NCBI RefSeq assembly: GCF_003075075.1
Contig: NZ_QCYM01000002.1
Location: forward strand, 186,001 to 250,000
Reading direction: 5' to 3'
Source: Labrenzia sp. 011
GTDB taxonomy: Bacteria > Pseudomonadota > Alphaproteobacteria > Rhizobiales > Stappiaceae
Length of the DNA stretch: 64,000 nucleotides
Shown here piece by piece: positions 18,162 through 26,045 of this stretch. A program made the position numbers and the translations under genes. The notes below the pieces were generated by a model. That model did no database searches and was not told the DNA's origin. It saw only the letters and a list, made by a program, of their open reading frames with translations. The first letter of the stretch is position 1; every line of letters starts with the position of its first letter.

Positions 18162-18330
18162 CGTCATCTCCGAAAAAGATCCTGTACCGCCCCCGAGGGC
18201 TGGCATCCTATGGCACAAGGGGTTTCGTCCTTCAAGTGAGCAGCTGCCTGAATGAAGCGTCGACGGCAGCGCCTTCAGCCACTATGTTGGCGCCCGAATT
18301 TTACCGTCAATCGTCACAAGGACCCCGCTC

Positions 18331-19743
18331 ATGGAGCGCTCTTCCCATGCCGACCGCTTCGCCGAAATGATCGGCGCGGCACATGTACTGACCAACCCGG
18401 ACGACCAGGCTCCGTTCCTCACGGAGTGGCGGGATCTATATCAGGGCGTCACGCCCATGGTGCTGCGCCCGGGCAGTGCACAGGAGGTCAGCGCGGTCAT
18501 GACATATGCCCACGAACAGGGGCTGAAGATTGTTCCCCAGGGGGGCAACACGGGACTGGTGGGCGGACAAATCCCGCAGGAAACCGGGGATGAAATCGTC
18601 TTGTCCCTCTCGCGCCTCAACAAGATCCGGTCCGTCGATCCGGCCGGTTTCACCATCACGGTGGAAGCCGGAGTGGTGCTGGAAACACTGCAAAACGAAG
18701 CCGAAAAGGTCGACCGGCTGTTCCCCCTTTCGCTTGGCTCGCAGGGCTCCTGCCAGATCGGCGGGAACATTTCCACCAACGCCGGCGGCACCGCCGTGCT
18801 GTCCTACGGCAACACCCGCGACCTCGTCCTGGGCCTGGAAGTCGTCCTGCCCACCGGGGAGATCTGGAACGGCCTGAGGACCCTTCGCAAGGACAATACC
18901 GGTTATGATTTGAAACAATTATTTATCGGCGGAGAGGGCACCCTGGGGATCATTACTGCCGCTGCGCTGAAACTCTTTCCCAAACCGAAGAAGCTGGAAG
19001 CCGCCTTTATCGGATTGCCGAATCCCCAGGCCGCTCTCAAGCTGTTCTCGCTCGCAAAGGGCCAGGCCGGACCGGTACTGACCGGATTCGAAATCATGCC
19101 GCGCATCGGCATCGAATTCTGCCTGCGCCATCTGGAGGGGAGCCGCGATCCGCTGGAAGGCACGCATCCCTGGTATATCCTCATGGAACTTTCCAGCGCG
19201 TCCGACGCGTTTCCGGTGCGCGACCTGATGGAGAGCATTCTGGGCGAAGCCTTCGAGGCAGGCCTGGTGGAGGATGCGGCCTTCGCGCAGAACCTGTCCC
19301 AGGTTCAGGACTTCTGGCACATTCGCCACGGCATGTCCGAGGTACAGAAACCGGAAGGCGGCTCCATCAAGCATGATGTCTCCGTTCCCGTTGCCGTCAT
19401 CCCGGACTTTCTCGACAAGGCCATGGCCGCGGTCGAGGAGCTGGTTCCCGGCTGCAGGCCGGTGCCTTTCGGGCACATGGGCGACGGCAATATCCATTTC
19501 AACGTCAGCCAGCCGGTCGGCGCCGACAAGGACGACTACATCGCCGGCTGGGATGCCATGAATGCGGTCGTGCACGGTATCGTGCTCGACTTCGGTGGCA
19601 GCATTTCCGCCGAACACGGCATCGGACGCCTGAAGCGCAATCTCCTCGCGGAGGTGAAGCCGGAGATCGAGCTTGACCTGATGCGCCGGATCAAATCCGC
19701 GCTGGATCCGAAGAACCTTCTCAGCCCCGGCCGCGTCGTGTGA
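18331..19743 (+). CDS. FAD-linked D-2-hydroxyacid dehydrogenase (D-2-hydroxyglutarate/lactate type)
   Basis: A 470-residue flavoenzyme with an N-terminal FAD_binding_4 domain (PQGGNTGLVGGQIPQ, SCQIGGNISTNAGG) and a C-terminal FAD-oxidase C domain (PFGHMGDGNIHFNVSQP, AEHGIGRLK with the usual substrate/metal histidines). This is the D-2-hydroxyglutarate/D-lactate dehydrogenase group that sends electrons to the respiratory chain. The start ATG follows AAGGACCCCGCTC. Length is normal. The exact substrate cannot be decided. Confidence 0.88.
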   Translation: MERSSHADRFAEMIGAAHVLTNPDDQAPFLTEWRDLYQGVTPMVLRPGSAQEVSAVMTYAHEQGLKIVPQGGNTGLVGGQIPQETGDEIVLSLSRLNKIRSVDPAGFTITVEAGVVLETLQNEAEKVDRLFPLSLGSQGSCQIGGNISTNAGGTAVLSYGNTRDLVLGLEVVLPTGEIWNGLRTLRKDNTGYDLKQLFIGGEGTLGIITAAALKLFPKPKKLEAAFIGLPNPQAALKLFSLAKGQAGPVLTGFEIMPRIGIEFCLRHLEGSRDPLEGTHPWYILMELSSASDAFPVRDLMESILGEAFEAGLVEDAAFAQNLSQVQDFWHIRHGMSEVQKPEGGSIKHDVSVPVAVIPDFLDKAMAAVEELVPGCRPVPFGHMGDGNIHFNVSQPVGADKDDYIAGWDAMNAVVHGIVLDFGGSISAEHGIGRLKRNLLAEVKPEIELDLMRRIKSALDPKNLLSPGRVV

Positions 19744-19971
19744 GAGCGGCAGTAATTAAGCGGATCGCGTTCGACCGCGATTGAAGACTGTCCGGCGCGA
19801 GGCTTCAGAGGAGTTGCCAGTCACGGTCGAACGGGGTTTTGCTTGCCGGACCGGTCTCCTCACCTGGCGTTTTCTTTGCGCTTCCCGCATCTTCTTCTGC
19901 CGCCGCCCCGGTCGCCGGTGACGGCAGGTCCGACGCGACAGATCAATTGGTAGCCTTACCCTGTTGCCACA

Positions 19972-20014
19972 CTTTCCCCCCTCGTGTGGATAAGGTCCAC
20001 ACGAGGGGGGAAAG
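19972..20014. repeat. Perfect 19-bp inverted repeat (hairpin/cruciform)
   Basis: Left arm CTTTCCCCCCTCGTGTGGA (19972-19990), five-base spacer TAAGG, and an exact reverse complement at 19996-20014. There is no T-tract on either side, so a simple intrinsic terminator is unlikely. The left arm plus spacer contains a perfect DnaA box. It lies about 710 bp before dnaA and 230 bp after the preceding gene. Confidence 0.9.
19985..19993 (-). promoter_or_regulatory. DnaA box (TTATCCACA)
   Basis: The minus strand reads TTATCCACA, the strongest consensus DnaA box. It straddles the left arm and loop of the perfect inverted repeat at 19972-20014, so duplex and cruciform states would present it differently. 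Being upstream of dnaA, it could serve autoregulation or origin function. A single 9-mer can occur by chance; another perfect copy is at 61411-61419. Confidence 0.5.
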
Positions 20015-20720
20015 GGATCAGGACAAGGCCCGCCTTCAGCGCTCAGGACAGACGCCTGTTTCGGAATGTCTTTTTCCGCTGTCCTGCCCGTCCCTTTTTC
20101 CGGCCGTTCAGTCAAATCCCCCTGATTTTGCCCAAAAGTTTTCCCCACCTTCGCAGAGCGCGGCGAGCGGGATGAACCTGTTTGCACCGATTCCCGGTTG
20201 AAAGCCTCATCGGCAAGGCATCGGCGTCCGCGAGGCCTCTGTCAAAAATGACCTGTCATTCAGCATTTCGATGACAACAGACCTGTTGAAACTCACTATT
20301 TTTGTATCTGTCTTTTGAAAACTCTGAGAAAATTCTTCTGAAAGTTAAATTTTTGCTAAATTTTTCTCCTGACCGAAAGTCATCTGAGAATCAATCAGAG
20401 GAAAACACCCTCGTTAAAACTTGGCTTCATTTTGACGTTAATGGAGTTCAAGATTCGTTATGTAAATTCTACATATCAGCCCAAAAACATCTACAAAAAT
20501 TACTATGTGAACGATCTATGACCTTATAAGAATAAGCTATTTGTAAAGATGGTAAATCAAAGGTTAATGTCATTTCATAGGCGGCAAAAAGCCGTACCGG
20601 TCAAAAGATCTTCAGATGGTCCAAAGTCCGAAAACAACAAACGGGCAGCGAAGCGGAAATCGCAGCCCAAACACAGTGCACAGAGGGGCGTTACACGCCC
20701 TCCCCATGAAGGAGGCCATC

Positions 20721-22184
20721 ATGCAGCTTCAGGTTATAGCGGAGTCAGATCCCTGGGATCGCGTAAAGAAAGAACTTAGGAACGAACTGGGAGATGATAT
20801 TTTCTCCAACTGGTTTGGCCGGGTCAACCACGAGGAAACCACGGGCGATGCGGTCCGTCTTTCCGTGCCGACCCGCTTCCTGAAGAACTGGATCCAGAGC
20901 AATTACGAGCAGCAGCTTGTCGGTCTGTGGAAACGGGAAAAGGACGCCATCAACCGTATCGAGCTAACCGTTCGCGGGGCATTGCGCCCCCGGCAGATCG
21001 GAGGTTCCCCGGAGCCGAAGGCCATTACGGCCCGCCGGATCAGCGGTCGCCCTGCCCCTTTCAACGGCACACCGCAATTCAGTGCCGCATCGGGGACGGC
21101 CTCGATCCCGTGTCTTGCGGACACCGGTGAGGAATCCGCAGCCGAATTCCTGAGCGGCGCGGCGCTGAACCCGAAACTGACATTCGACACGTTCTCGGAA
21201 GGCGCCTCCAACAGTCTGGCCTGCGCCGCCGTGCGCCAGATGGCCGGCGGCCATGAGGGCACGCTGAATCTGCTTTATATTCATTCCTCCACCGGCATCG
21301 GAAAGACCCATCTGCTGCAGGCGGCCGCCAGCCAGGCGCGCAAAACCGGCCGGCATGTCGCCTATCTGTCGGCGGAATTCTTCATGTACCATCTGGTTCC
21401 CGCCCTGCGCACCCCCGCCTTCCCGGTGCTGCGCCAGGCCATGAAATCCATCGACCTTCTGCTGATCGACGACCTTCAGTTTCTGCACGGCAAGCAGGCA
21501 CAGGAAGAGTTCAGCAAGACGCTCGAACTGCTGATGGAATTCCCCTCGCAGGTCATCATGGCGGCGGACCGTCCGCCGGAGCATCTCGATACGCTCGGCG
21601 ACGGCCTGTGCCAGGTCATCCAGAAGGGCGAAGTCATCGGTATCCAGGCAACGGATTATGCCCTGCGTCTGGACGTCCTGAACAAGCGCATCGCCTCGGC
21701 CCGCAAGACCCATCCCGGGTTTTCCGTACCGGACGAGGTTTCGGACTATATCGCCCGCTATGTGATCGCTTCGGCCAGGGATCTGGAGGGCGCGCTGAAC
21801 CGGCTCTTTGCCCATAACCAGCTGTCCCGGCAACCGGTCACCCTCGACTTAGCCGAAAAGACCCTGCACGACCTGGTGCGGATCGGCGAACCGAGATTGA
21901 TCAAGGTCGAGGAAATCCAGCAGGTCGTCTGCAAGCATTTCAGCGTTACCAAGGCGGACCTTCTTTCCTCGTGCCGGGCAAGGGTCCTGGTCCGTCCGCG
22001 TCAGATCGCCATGTATATCGCCAAGGTGGTGACCGGGCGCTCGCTGCCGGAAATCGGTCGCCGCTTCGGCAATCGCGATCACACCACGGTTCTGCACGCC
22101 GTGCGCAAGATCGGCGACATGGTGAGCAAGGATCCGGTTCTTTCCCAGGAAATCGAGCTCCTGAAGCGGCTCATTCAGGCCTGA
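20721..22184 (+). CDS. dnaA: DnaA replication initiator, divergent: arginine finger missing
   Basis: A 487-residue DnaA. ATG 20721 is chosen because AAGGAGG lies five bases upstream. Domain I (WDRVKKELRNELGDDIF, SVPTRFLKNWI) leads to a linker (about 85-150). The AAA+ domain has Walker A STGIGKTH (190-197), Walker B IDLLLIDD (244-251), sensor 1 AADRPP (281-286) and sensor 2 SARDLEGALN (351-360). Domain IV keeps the DNA-binding signature SLPEIGRRFG and NRDHTTVLHA (441-460) and most of the basic loop (CRARVLVRPRQ). At box VII, where DnaA normally has R-x-R-S-R, this protein reads DGLCQVI (294-300): both arginines, including the arginine finger, are gone. No frameshift explains it. It could be the sole initiator with an altered ATP switch, or a paralogue. 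Confidence 0.88.
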   Translation: MQLQVIAESDPWDRVKKELRNELGDDIFSNWFGRVNHEETTGDAVRLSVPTRFLKNWIQSNYEQQLVGLWKREKDAINRIELTVRGALRPRQIGGSPEPKAITARRISGRPAPFNGTPQFSAASGTASIPCLADTGEESAAEFLSGAALNPKLTFDTFSEGASNSLACAAVRQMAGGHEGTLNLLYIHSSTGIGKTHLLQAAASQARKTGRHVAYLSAEFFMYHLVPALRTPAFPVLRQAMKSIDLLLIDDLQFLHGKQAQEEFSKTLELLMEFPSQVIMAADRPPEHLDTLGDGLCQVIQKGEVIGIQATDYALRLDVLNKRIASARKTHPGFSVPDEVSDYIARYVIASARDLEGALNRLFAHNQLSRQPVTLDLAEKTLHDLVRIGEPRLIKVEEIQQVVCKHFSVTKADLLSSCRARVLVRPRQIAMYIAKVVTGRSLPEIGRRFGNRDHTTVLHAVRKIGDMVSKDPVLSQEIELLKRLIQA

Positions 22185-22282
22185 TCCCCCACGGGAGCAG
22201 TCTTGCCCCGGAGACCATCTGCGGCAGCGGGGACACCCGCTTCCGCAGACCGGCGTCCGCGATACTCCGCGGAACGTCCGCC

Positions 22283-22306
22283 AAAGCCGCGCCTGCGGCT
22301 TTTTTT
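22283..22306 (+). terminator. Intrinsic terminator after dnaA
   Basis: AAAGCCGC (22283-22290), loop GCCT, GCGGCTTT (22295-22302), then further T residues to 22306. It lies about 100 bp after the dnaA stop codon and should end its transcript. Confidence 0.8.
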
Positions 22307-22311
22307 GCGCG

Positions 22312-22340
22312 TTGACAGCACCAGCCTGTGTGCCTATGCC
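22312..22340 (+). promoter_or_regulatory. Candidate sigma-70 type promoter for the glyoxalase-related gene
   Basis: TTGACA (22312-22317) and TATGCC (22335-22340) are separated by 17 bp, just after the dnaA terminator. Transcription from here would give a leader of about 155 nt before the ATG at 22506. That leader contains a strong hairpin (GCCGGTTC, loop GAGG, GAACCGGC) and a short upstream frame. There is no other promoter candidate of this quality in the gap. Confidence 0.5.
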
Positions 22341-22383
22341 TGACGCCGGTTCGAGGGAACCGGCCGCCCGCAGGCAGACCGCC

Positions 22384-22476
22384 ATGGTGAATCCCTCCGG
22401 CGAAGCTCCGTTTCGCTGTGCTGAGCGACCTTTCACCAGGAAGTGCAGGCTGATGGCAATGCGGGCCCCATTGTGA
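22384..22476 (+). CDS. Possible leader peptide (30 aa)
   Basis: ATG 22384 to TGA 22476 encodes 30 residues ending CRLMAMRAPL, within the 5' leader of the glyoxalase-related gene and 29 bp before its start. The Shine-Dalgarno is weak. A 16-base stretch inside it (TGGCAATGCGGGCCCC, 22454-22469) recurs exactly in the leader of the MATE gene (53690-53705), again in a frame reading AMRAP. Translation is unproven; treat it as a candidate only. Confidence 0.25.
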   Translation: MVNPSGEAPFRCAERPFTRKCRLMAMRAPL

Positions 22477-22505
22477 TTGCCTGACATTCCTGAAAGGTAT
22501 TTCCC

Positions 22506-22940
22506 ATGACGCTTCCCAGCGTTGACGCGCTCAAGACCCAGGCCAGGCGCCTGCGCGCAGCTCTCACCGCCAAGGGGCAGGTGCTCTCGCACAGCCAGGC
22601 ACTGGAGCTGCTTTCCGCCCAATACGGTTACAAGGACTGGAACACGGCCTGCGCCGCGGCATCCGCAACCGGCCCCGACCTGCCCTTCTCGGTTGGCGAC
22701 CGGGTCACCGGTCTCTACATGCAGCAGGCCTTTACCGGAGGCATCAGAGGGCTGTCCCGTATCGGGCAGTCAGGACATCTTCGTGTGACCCTGCAGTTCG
22801 ACGAACCGGTCGACGTGGTGACTTTCGACAGTTTTTCCGCCCATCGCAGCCGGGTGACCTGTGTCGTTCGTCAGGACGGAGTCGCCGTGCAGAAAACGTC
22901 GGATGGCGAACCCCACCTGAAGATGAAACGTATCGTCTGA
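22506..22940 (+). CDS. Glyoxalase-related protein-domain protein
   Basis: A 144-residue protein. Its first 50 residues match the small glyoxalase-related domain pattern (LPSVDALKTQARRLRAALTA, then ISHSQALE-like HSQALELLSAQYGYKDWNTA), found in many alphaproteobacterial proteins of unknown function. The rest is a beta-rich segment (VGDRVTGLYMQQAFTGG and FDEPVDVVTFDSFSAHR). No metal-dependent glyoxalase active site is evident, so enzymatic activity is doubtful. Confidence 0.7.
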   Translation: MTLPSVDALKTQARRLRAALTAKGQVLSHSQALELLSAQYGYKDWNTACAAASATGPDLPFSVGDRVTGLYMQQAFTGGIRGLSRIGQSGHLRVTLQFDEPVDVVTFDSFSAHRSRVTCVVRQDGVAVQKTSDGEPHLKMKRIV

Positions 22941-22945
22941 AGCCG

Positions 22946-23036
22946 GTGGCGTTAAACTGAATTCAGGAGATCGCCCGAACGCCTTTGCACAGCAAAGGCG
23001 TTCGGGCCTCTTCCTGAATTCATGGAACCGCGCACC
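22946..23036. repeat. Palindromic repeat element, copy A
   Basis: Nested inverted repeat in the gap between two convergent genes. The outer arms are TGAATTCAGGA (22958-22968) and TCCTGAATTCA (23012-23022), with weaker similarity extending outward. The inner stem is a perfect 15 bp, CCCGAACGCCTTTGC (22974-22988) against its complement at 22992-23006, with loop ACA. A related, more degenerate copy is at 38260-38359, so this belongs to a dispersed palindromic family. It may also terminate transcripts, but no T-tract follows. Confidence 0.7.
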
Positions 23037-23076
23037 ACGACGACTGTCGCAGCCATCGCCCCCCCATGCACCGCCG

Positions 23077-23937
23077 TCAGCGGCGGCGCGCCATGACGAG
23101 ATGGCCGGGGACGGGATCGTTTTCCTCCAGACGTACGGTGATGGGCTCCATCGCAAGGATGTCGAATCCGGCCGTGTCGAGCGCCGTCCGGATATAGGTC
23201 TCGCCCTGAGCGAAGCGGTTTTTCGCGCCAACCATATAAGCCCGCCCTCCGAGAACTTCCTCGGGAAGCGTTTCGGTGGAGAATGCCAGGCAGCCCCCCG
23301 GGCCAAGCCGGCCGGCGGCGCCCGCAAGAAACGGTTCGACGGCGCCGAGATAGGGAAACACGTCGGTGGCGGTGATCAGGTCCCAAAGCGGAAACGAGCC
23401 GTCTTCGTCCTCGAAATCCTGCAGGAATTCCACCGCCTCGCCCACATAGAGATCGTCATAGACCTGCCGGTCGTAGGCCAGTTCGACGATACGCTCGGAC
23501 AGGTCGACCCCCGTCCGGTGGACAGTGCAATCGGTCAGAGCCATGCCGGTCAGGCCGGTGCCGCATCCCAGATCCAGCAGGCGGGTGAACGGCCCGATCT
23601 CCAGGCGGCGGATCAGATCCTGCACGAGCAGGGGAACGCAGTAGCCCAGCGCGTCCACCAGGATGTCGTCGAACACATCCGCGTGCTGATCGAACAGCGT
23701 CGCGACATAGGCATCGGGCATCTTTCCCGGGGCCTCCTGCGCGCCGATGGCCGCCAGGCGAATGCTGACACCACCGGGATCCGACGGGTCAAGGGTCAAT
23801 GCGTGACGGAACGCCTGTTCCGCCCCCTTCAGATCGCCTGCCTTCTGAAGCTCGAGGCCGCGATTGTAGGCTTCCGCGAGGGCTTCGTTTTCCGTCGCAT
23901 CTTGCTCAAAGGGGGCGAAGTTGTCGTTGTCGCTCAT
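23077..23937 (-). CDS. TPR-containing class I SAM methyltransferase
   Basis: A 286-residue protein with an acidic N-terminus, one tetratricopeptide-like repeat (AYNRGLELQKAGDLKGAEQA, about residues 23-60), and a C-terminal methyltransferase with SAM motif I LLDLGCGTGLTGMAL, then TGVDLSERIVELA and LGPGGCLAFSTE. The segment FDQHADVFDDILVDALGY is typical of methyltransferases that follow TPR units. The start at 23937 follows AAGGATGACGAC. The target (protein or small molecule) is unknown. Confidence 0.82.
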   Translation of the reverse strand: MSDNDNFAPFEQDATENEALAEAYNRGLELQKAGDLKGAEQAFRHALTLDPSDPGGVSIRLAAIGAQEAPGKMPDAYVATLFDQHADVFDDILVDALGYCVPLLVQDLIRRLEIGPFTRLLDLGCGTGLTGMALTDCTVHRTGVDLSERIVELAYDRQVYDDLYVGEAVEFLQDFEDEDGSFPLWDLITATDVFPYLGAVEPFLAGAAGRLGPGGCLAFSTETLPEEVLGGRAYMVGAKNRFAQGETYIRTALDTAGFDILAMEPITVRLEENDPVPGHLVMARRR

Positions 23938-24027
23938 GTCGTCATCCTTACCGGGAGAGCCTTCCCCTACAGCGGTCCCGACCCGATTGCACGGCAAATC
24001 TGCCCTGCAGTCGGCACCGGTAGCGGA

Positions 24028-24786
24028 TCAGAACAGGTCAAGTTGACTGTCGTCCAGGTCCAGCCGGGCCGGCCGCTTCGCTCCGGCGTCCTTCCCGGTG
24101 CCGGCCTGCGATTCGTCGATGTCCATCGGCTTGAGCAGATCCGCATCGTCGTTGGCCACCGTGTTGACGCGGCTGGACACCGGCGTGGCCACCAGAAAAT
24201 CGTCCTCCACCGGCCGAAGCAGCTTTTCGGCCTCGCGCCGGTCCACATGGGCAATGTCCAGCCAAGTATCGAAAGCGTCAGGCTTGAGGATCACCGGCAT
24301 GCGGTCATGGATCGCGGACATCATCCGGTTGGCGCCAATGGTCAGGATGGCGCCGGTATCGATATCGCCACCATCGGGATCCGACCAGGTGTCCCACAGC
24401 CCCGCGAAGGCCATGACATCGCCGTTCGCCGGCCTGATCCAGAAGGGCTGCTTGCCCTGAGGTGTCCGCCGCCACTCGTAGAACCCGGAGGCGGGAACCA
24501 GACAGCGGTGATGGCGCATGGCCGAGCGGAAGGACGGCTTTTGCGATGCGGTCTCCGCCCTTGCATTGATGAGCAGGGTGAAACTTGCCGGATCCTTGAC
24601 CCAGGCGGGGATCAGCCCCCAGCGGACAAGGTGGAACTGCCGCTTGCCGCCGAGGTTCTGACGGACGACCGCCAGGGGCTGGGTCGGCGCGATATTGTAG
24701 CGCGGCGGAAAATTCGGCCGGTCGTCATAGCCGAAAAATGCCCGCACGGCATCGGGCGGTGTGGTAAGCGCGAGGCGGCCGCACAT
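24028..24786 (-). CDS. SOS response-associated peptidase (SRAP/YedK/HMCES family)
   Basis: A 252-residue SRAP protein. The start at 24786 is required by function: it gives MCGR, with Cys2 as the nucleophile that forms a thiazolidine crosslink to abasic sites in single-stranded DNA. Other conserved blocks are RYNIAPTQ, INARAET (the active-site asparagine and glutamate region), PASGFYEW and the histidine in IHDRMPVIL. The family shields abasic sites from breakage. A frame extension upstream would bury the cysteine and is rejected. Confidence 0.93.
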   Translation of the reverse strand: MCGRLALTTPPDAVRAFFGYDDRPNFPPRYNIAPTQPLAVVRQNLGGKRQFHLVRWGLIPAWVKDPASFTLLINARAETASQKPSFRSAMRHHRCLVPASGFYEWRRTPQGKQPFWIRPANGDVMAFAGLWDTWSDPDGGDIDTGAILTIGANRMMSAIHDRMPVILKPDAFDTWLDIAHVDRREAEKLLRPVEDDFLVATPVSSRVNTVANDDADLLKPMDIDESQAGTGKDAGAKRPARLDLDDSQLDLF

Positions 24787-24896
24787 CTTGTGTTTCTCCG
24801 TTGCCAGACATCCCTCCATTGGGCCCTGACAAGTTAGGTAATTGGAAATAAAAAGGAAGTAGCCTACGGCGTAAAGTCGAAAATCGGGGGACGGGT

Positions 24897-25409
24897 ATGG
24901 AATGTTTGCATCCAGTTTTGGGCGCCGGAGATCTGGCAGCCGAGAGGCTGGAACTGGCGAACATCAACCCACAAACCGGTCTTGCCACGGATTATCTCAA
25001 TCACTTCAACGAAGTAATGATGCTTCTGGAAATGCTCCCCGCCATGCCGGACTGCGCCGGGGATGTGCTTGACTGGAAACCGCTGGATTACGTCGGGCAT
25101 TTCGAGAACTCCACCTTCAAGGACAAGAAACTCGCCATCCTGGCCTATCAGGCCGCCCCCGCCAGTTTGCGCAGTCATCTGGAAATACAGGTCGCGGAAA
25201 TCAACGCGCGGGTCTGCCAGATCCAGGACCGGCTCCGCCAGTCACCGGGCGCTTCGGACGTTGCCGCGGAAATCGCCGACATGGCCACCAATGAAATCAA
25301 ACCGCTGATTTCCATTGCCGGCGCGGTCATCCATGGTCATGTTGACCTGGAAGCAACCCAGCACGAAGGCGAAGGCGCCCAGGCGGAAATCGACGCGCTG
25401 TTCGCCTGA
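24897..25409 (+). CDS. Conserved hypothetical protein (170 aa), helical
   Basis: A soluble, mainly helical, acidic 170-residue protein without signal peptide or membrane helix. Recognisable stretches are TGLATDYLNHFNEVMMLLEMLP, which looks like a motif shared by alphaproteobacterial hypothetical proteins, and a long amphipathic helix near residues 95-120. It is divergent from the SRAP gene and ends 19 bp before a Nudix gene on the same strand. Function unknown. Confidence 0.6.
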   Translation: MECLHPVLGAGDLAAERLELANINPQTGLATDYLNHFNEVMMLLEMLPAMPDCAGDVLDWKPLDYVGHFENSTFKDKKLAILAYQAAPASLRSHLEIQVAEINARVCQIQDRLRQSPGASDVAAEIADMATNEIKPLISIAGAVIHGHVDLEATQHEGEGAQAEIDALFA

Positions 25410-25428
25410 GGCGATCTCAAGGCACTCC

Positions 25429-25866
25429 ATGTCCAGGCTTTATCCAGATGCCCCGCGTGTCGGTGTCAGCGTCCTGTGTCACAGGAACGGACAGGTGCTG
25501 CTGATCAAGCGTGGCAAGGCGCCCTACAAGGACCACTGGAGCCTGCCCGGCGGGCTCGTGGAACTGGGCGAAACCCTGCGTGAGGCCGCCGAACGGGAGC
25601 TTCTTGAAGAAACAGGTGTGAAGGCGCACCTGGAAGATCCAGCCGAAACCTTCGATTCCATCCAGCGCGACGCTGACGGCACCGTTTGCGCCCATTTCAT
25701 TCTCGCCGTCTTCTGCGGCGCCTATCTGTCCGGGACTGCCGTGGCCGGTGACGATGCCGCCGCCCTGGAGTGGGTCGCGCCGGACCGTCTGGACGACAGG
25801 CTGACCACACCGGGCACACCGGAGCGTGTCCGCCGCCTGCTGAACGGGTGTGATCAGGGCTCTTGA
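25429..25866 (+). CDS. Nudix hydrolase
   Basis: A 145-residue Nudix protein starting MSRLYPDAPRVG; frame upstream of 25429 overlaps the preceding gene and is not coding-like. The Nudix box is complete: GGLVELGETLREAAEREL followed by LEETGV, giving the metal-binding glutamates. Nudix enzymes hydrolyse nucleoside diphosphates linked to another moiety; the short, ADP-ribose-pyrophosphatase-like form fits, but the substrate is not determined. The next gene on this strand is a TIGR02301 protein, a pairing I recall from rhizobia. Confidence 0.9.
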   Translation: MSRLYPDAPRVGVSVLCHRNGQVLLIKRGKAPYKDHWSLPGGLVELGETLREAAERELLEETGVKAHLEDPAETFDSIQRDADGTVCAHFILAVFCGAYLSGTAVAGDDAAALEWVAPDRLDDRLTTPGTPERVRRLLNGCDQGS

Positions 25867-26045
25867 GTCCCACCTGTATCAACGCGGCGGAACACGACGC
25901 CCGCTGCGAAGGCCCTCCCCCAATATCCTCCCTGCACAATGCCGATGGTTCTCGTTCCGGGGCCGCCTGGCACAGTTCCGGCCAATTCTTGGGATCATCA
26001 TTCATAGAGCTTGCAGCGCGCCCTGCCGTTGAGCATGATCCGCCC

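Larger units (their letters stand above)
19744..20720 (+). other. Long AT-rich spacer upstream of dnaA; candidate replication/regulatory region
   Basis: Nearly 1 kb without a supported gene. The left part (to about 20270) has normal G+C and contains a perfect 19-bp inverted repeat carrying a DnaA box. The right part (about 20280-20570) is conspicuously AT-rich against its GC-rich surroundings. It contains two AAATTTTT octamers one helical turn apart (20347-20354, 20358-20365), two GANTC sites (20388-20392, 20452-20456) that CcrM could methylate, and a near-consensus CtrA site, TTAA-N7-CTAA (20345-20359). These are features of alphaproteobacterial dnaA promoters and origins, but no cluster of DnaA boxes is visible, so oriC is not established. 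Confidence 0.5.

Noticed and set aside
19756-20201. Open frames on both strands upstream of dnaA
   Set aside because: Low-complexity, Arg/Pro-rich translations with no Shine-Dalgarno; they cross the perfect inverted repeat.
19744-20720. Calling this region oriC outright
   Set aside because: Only one perfect DnaA box was found and many alphaproteobacterial origins are not beside dnaA; kept as a candidate only.
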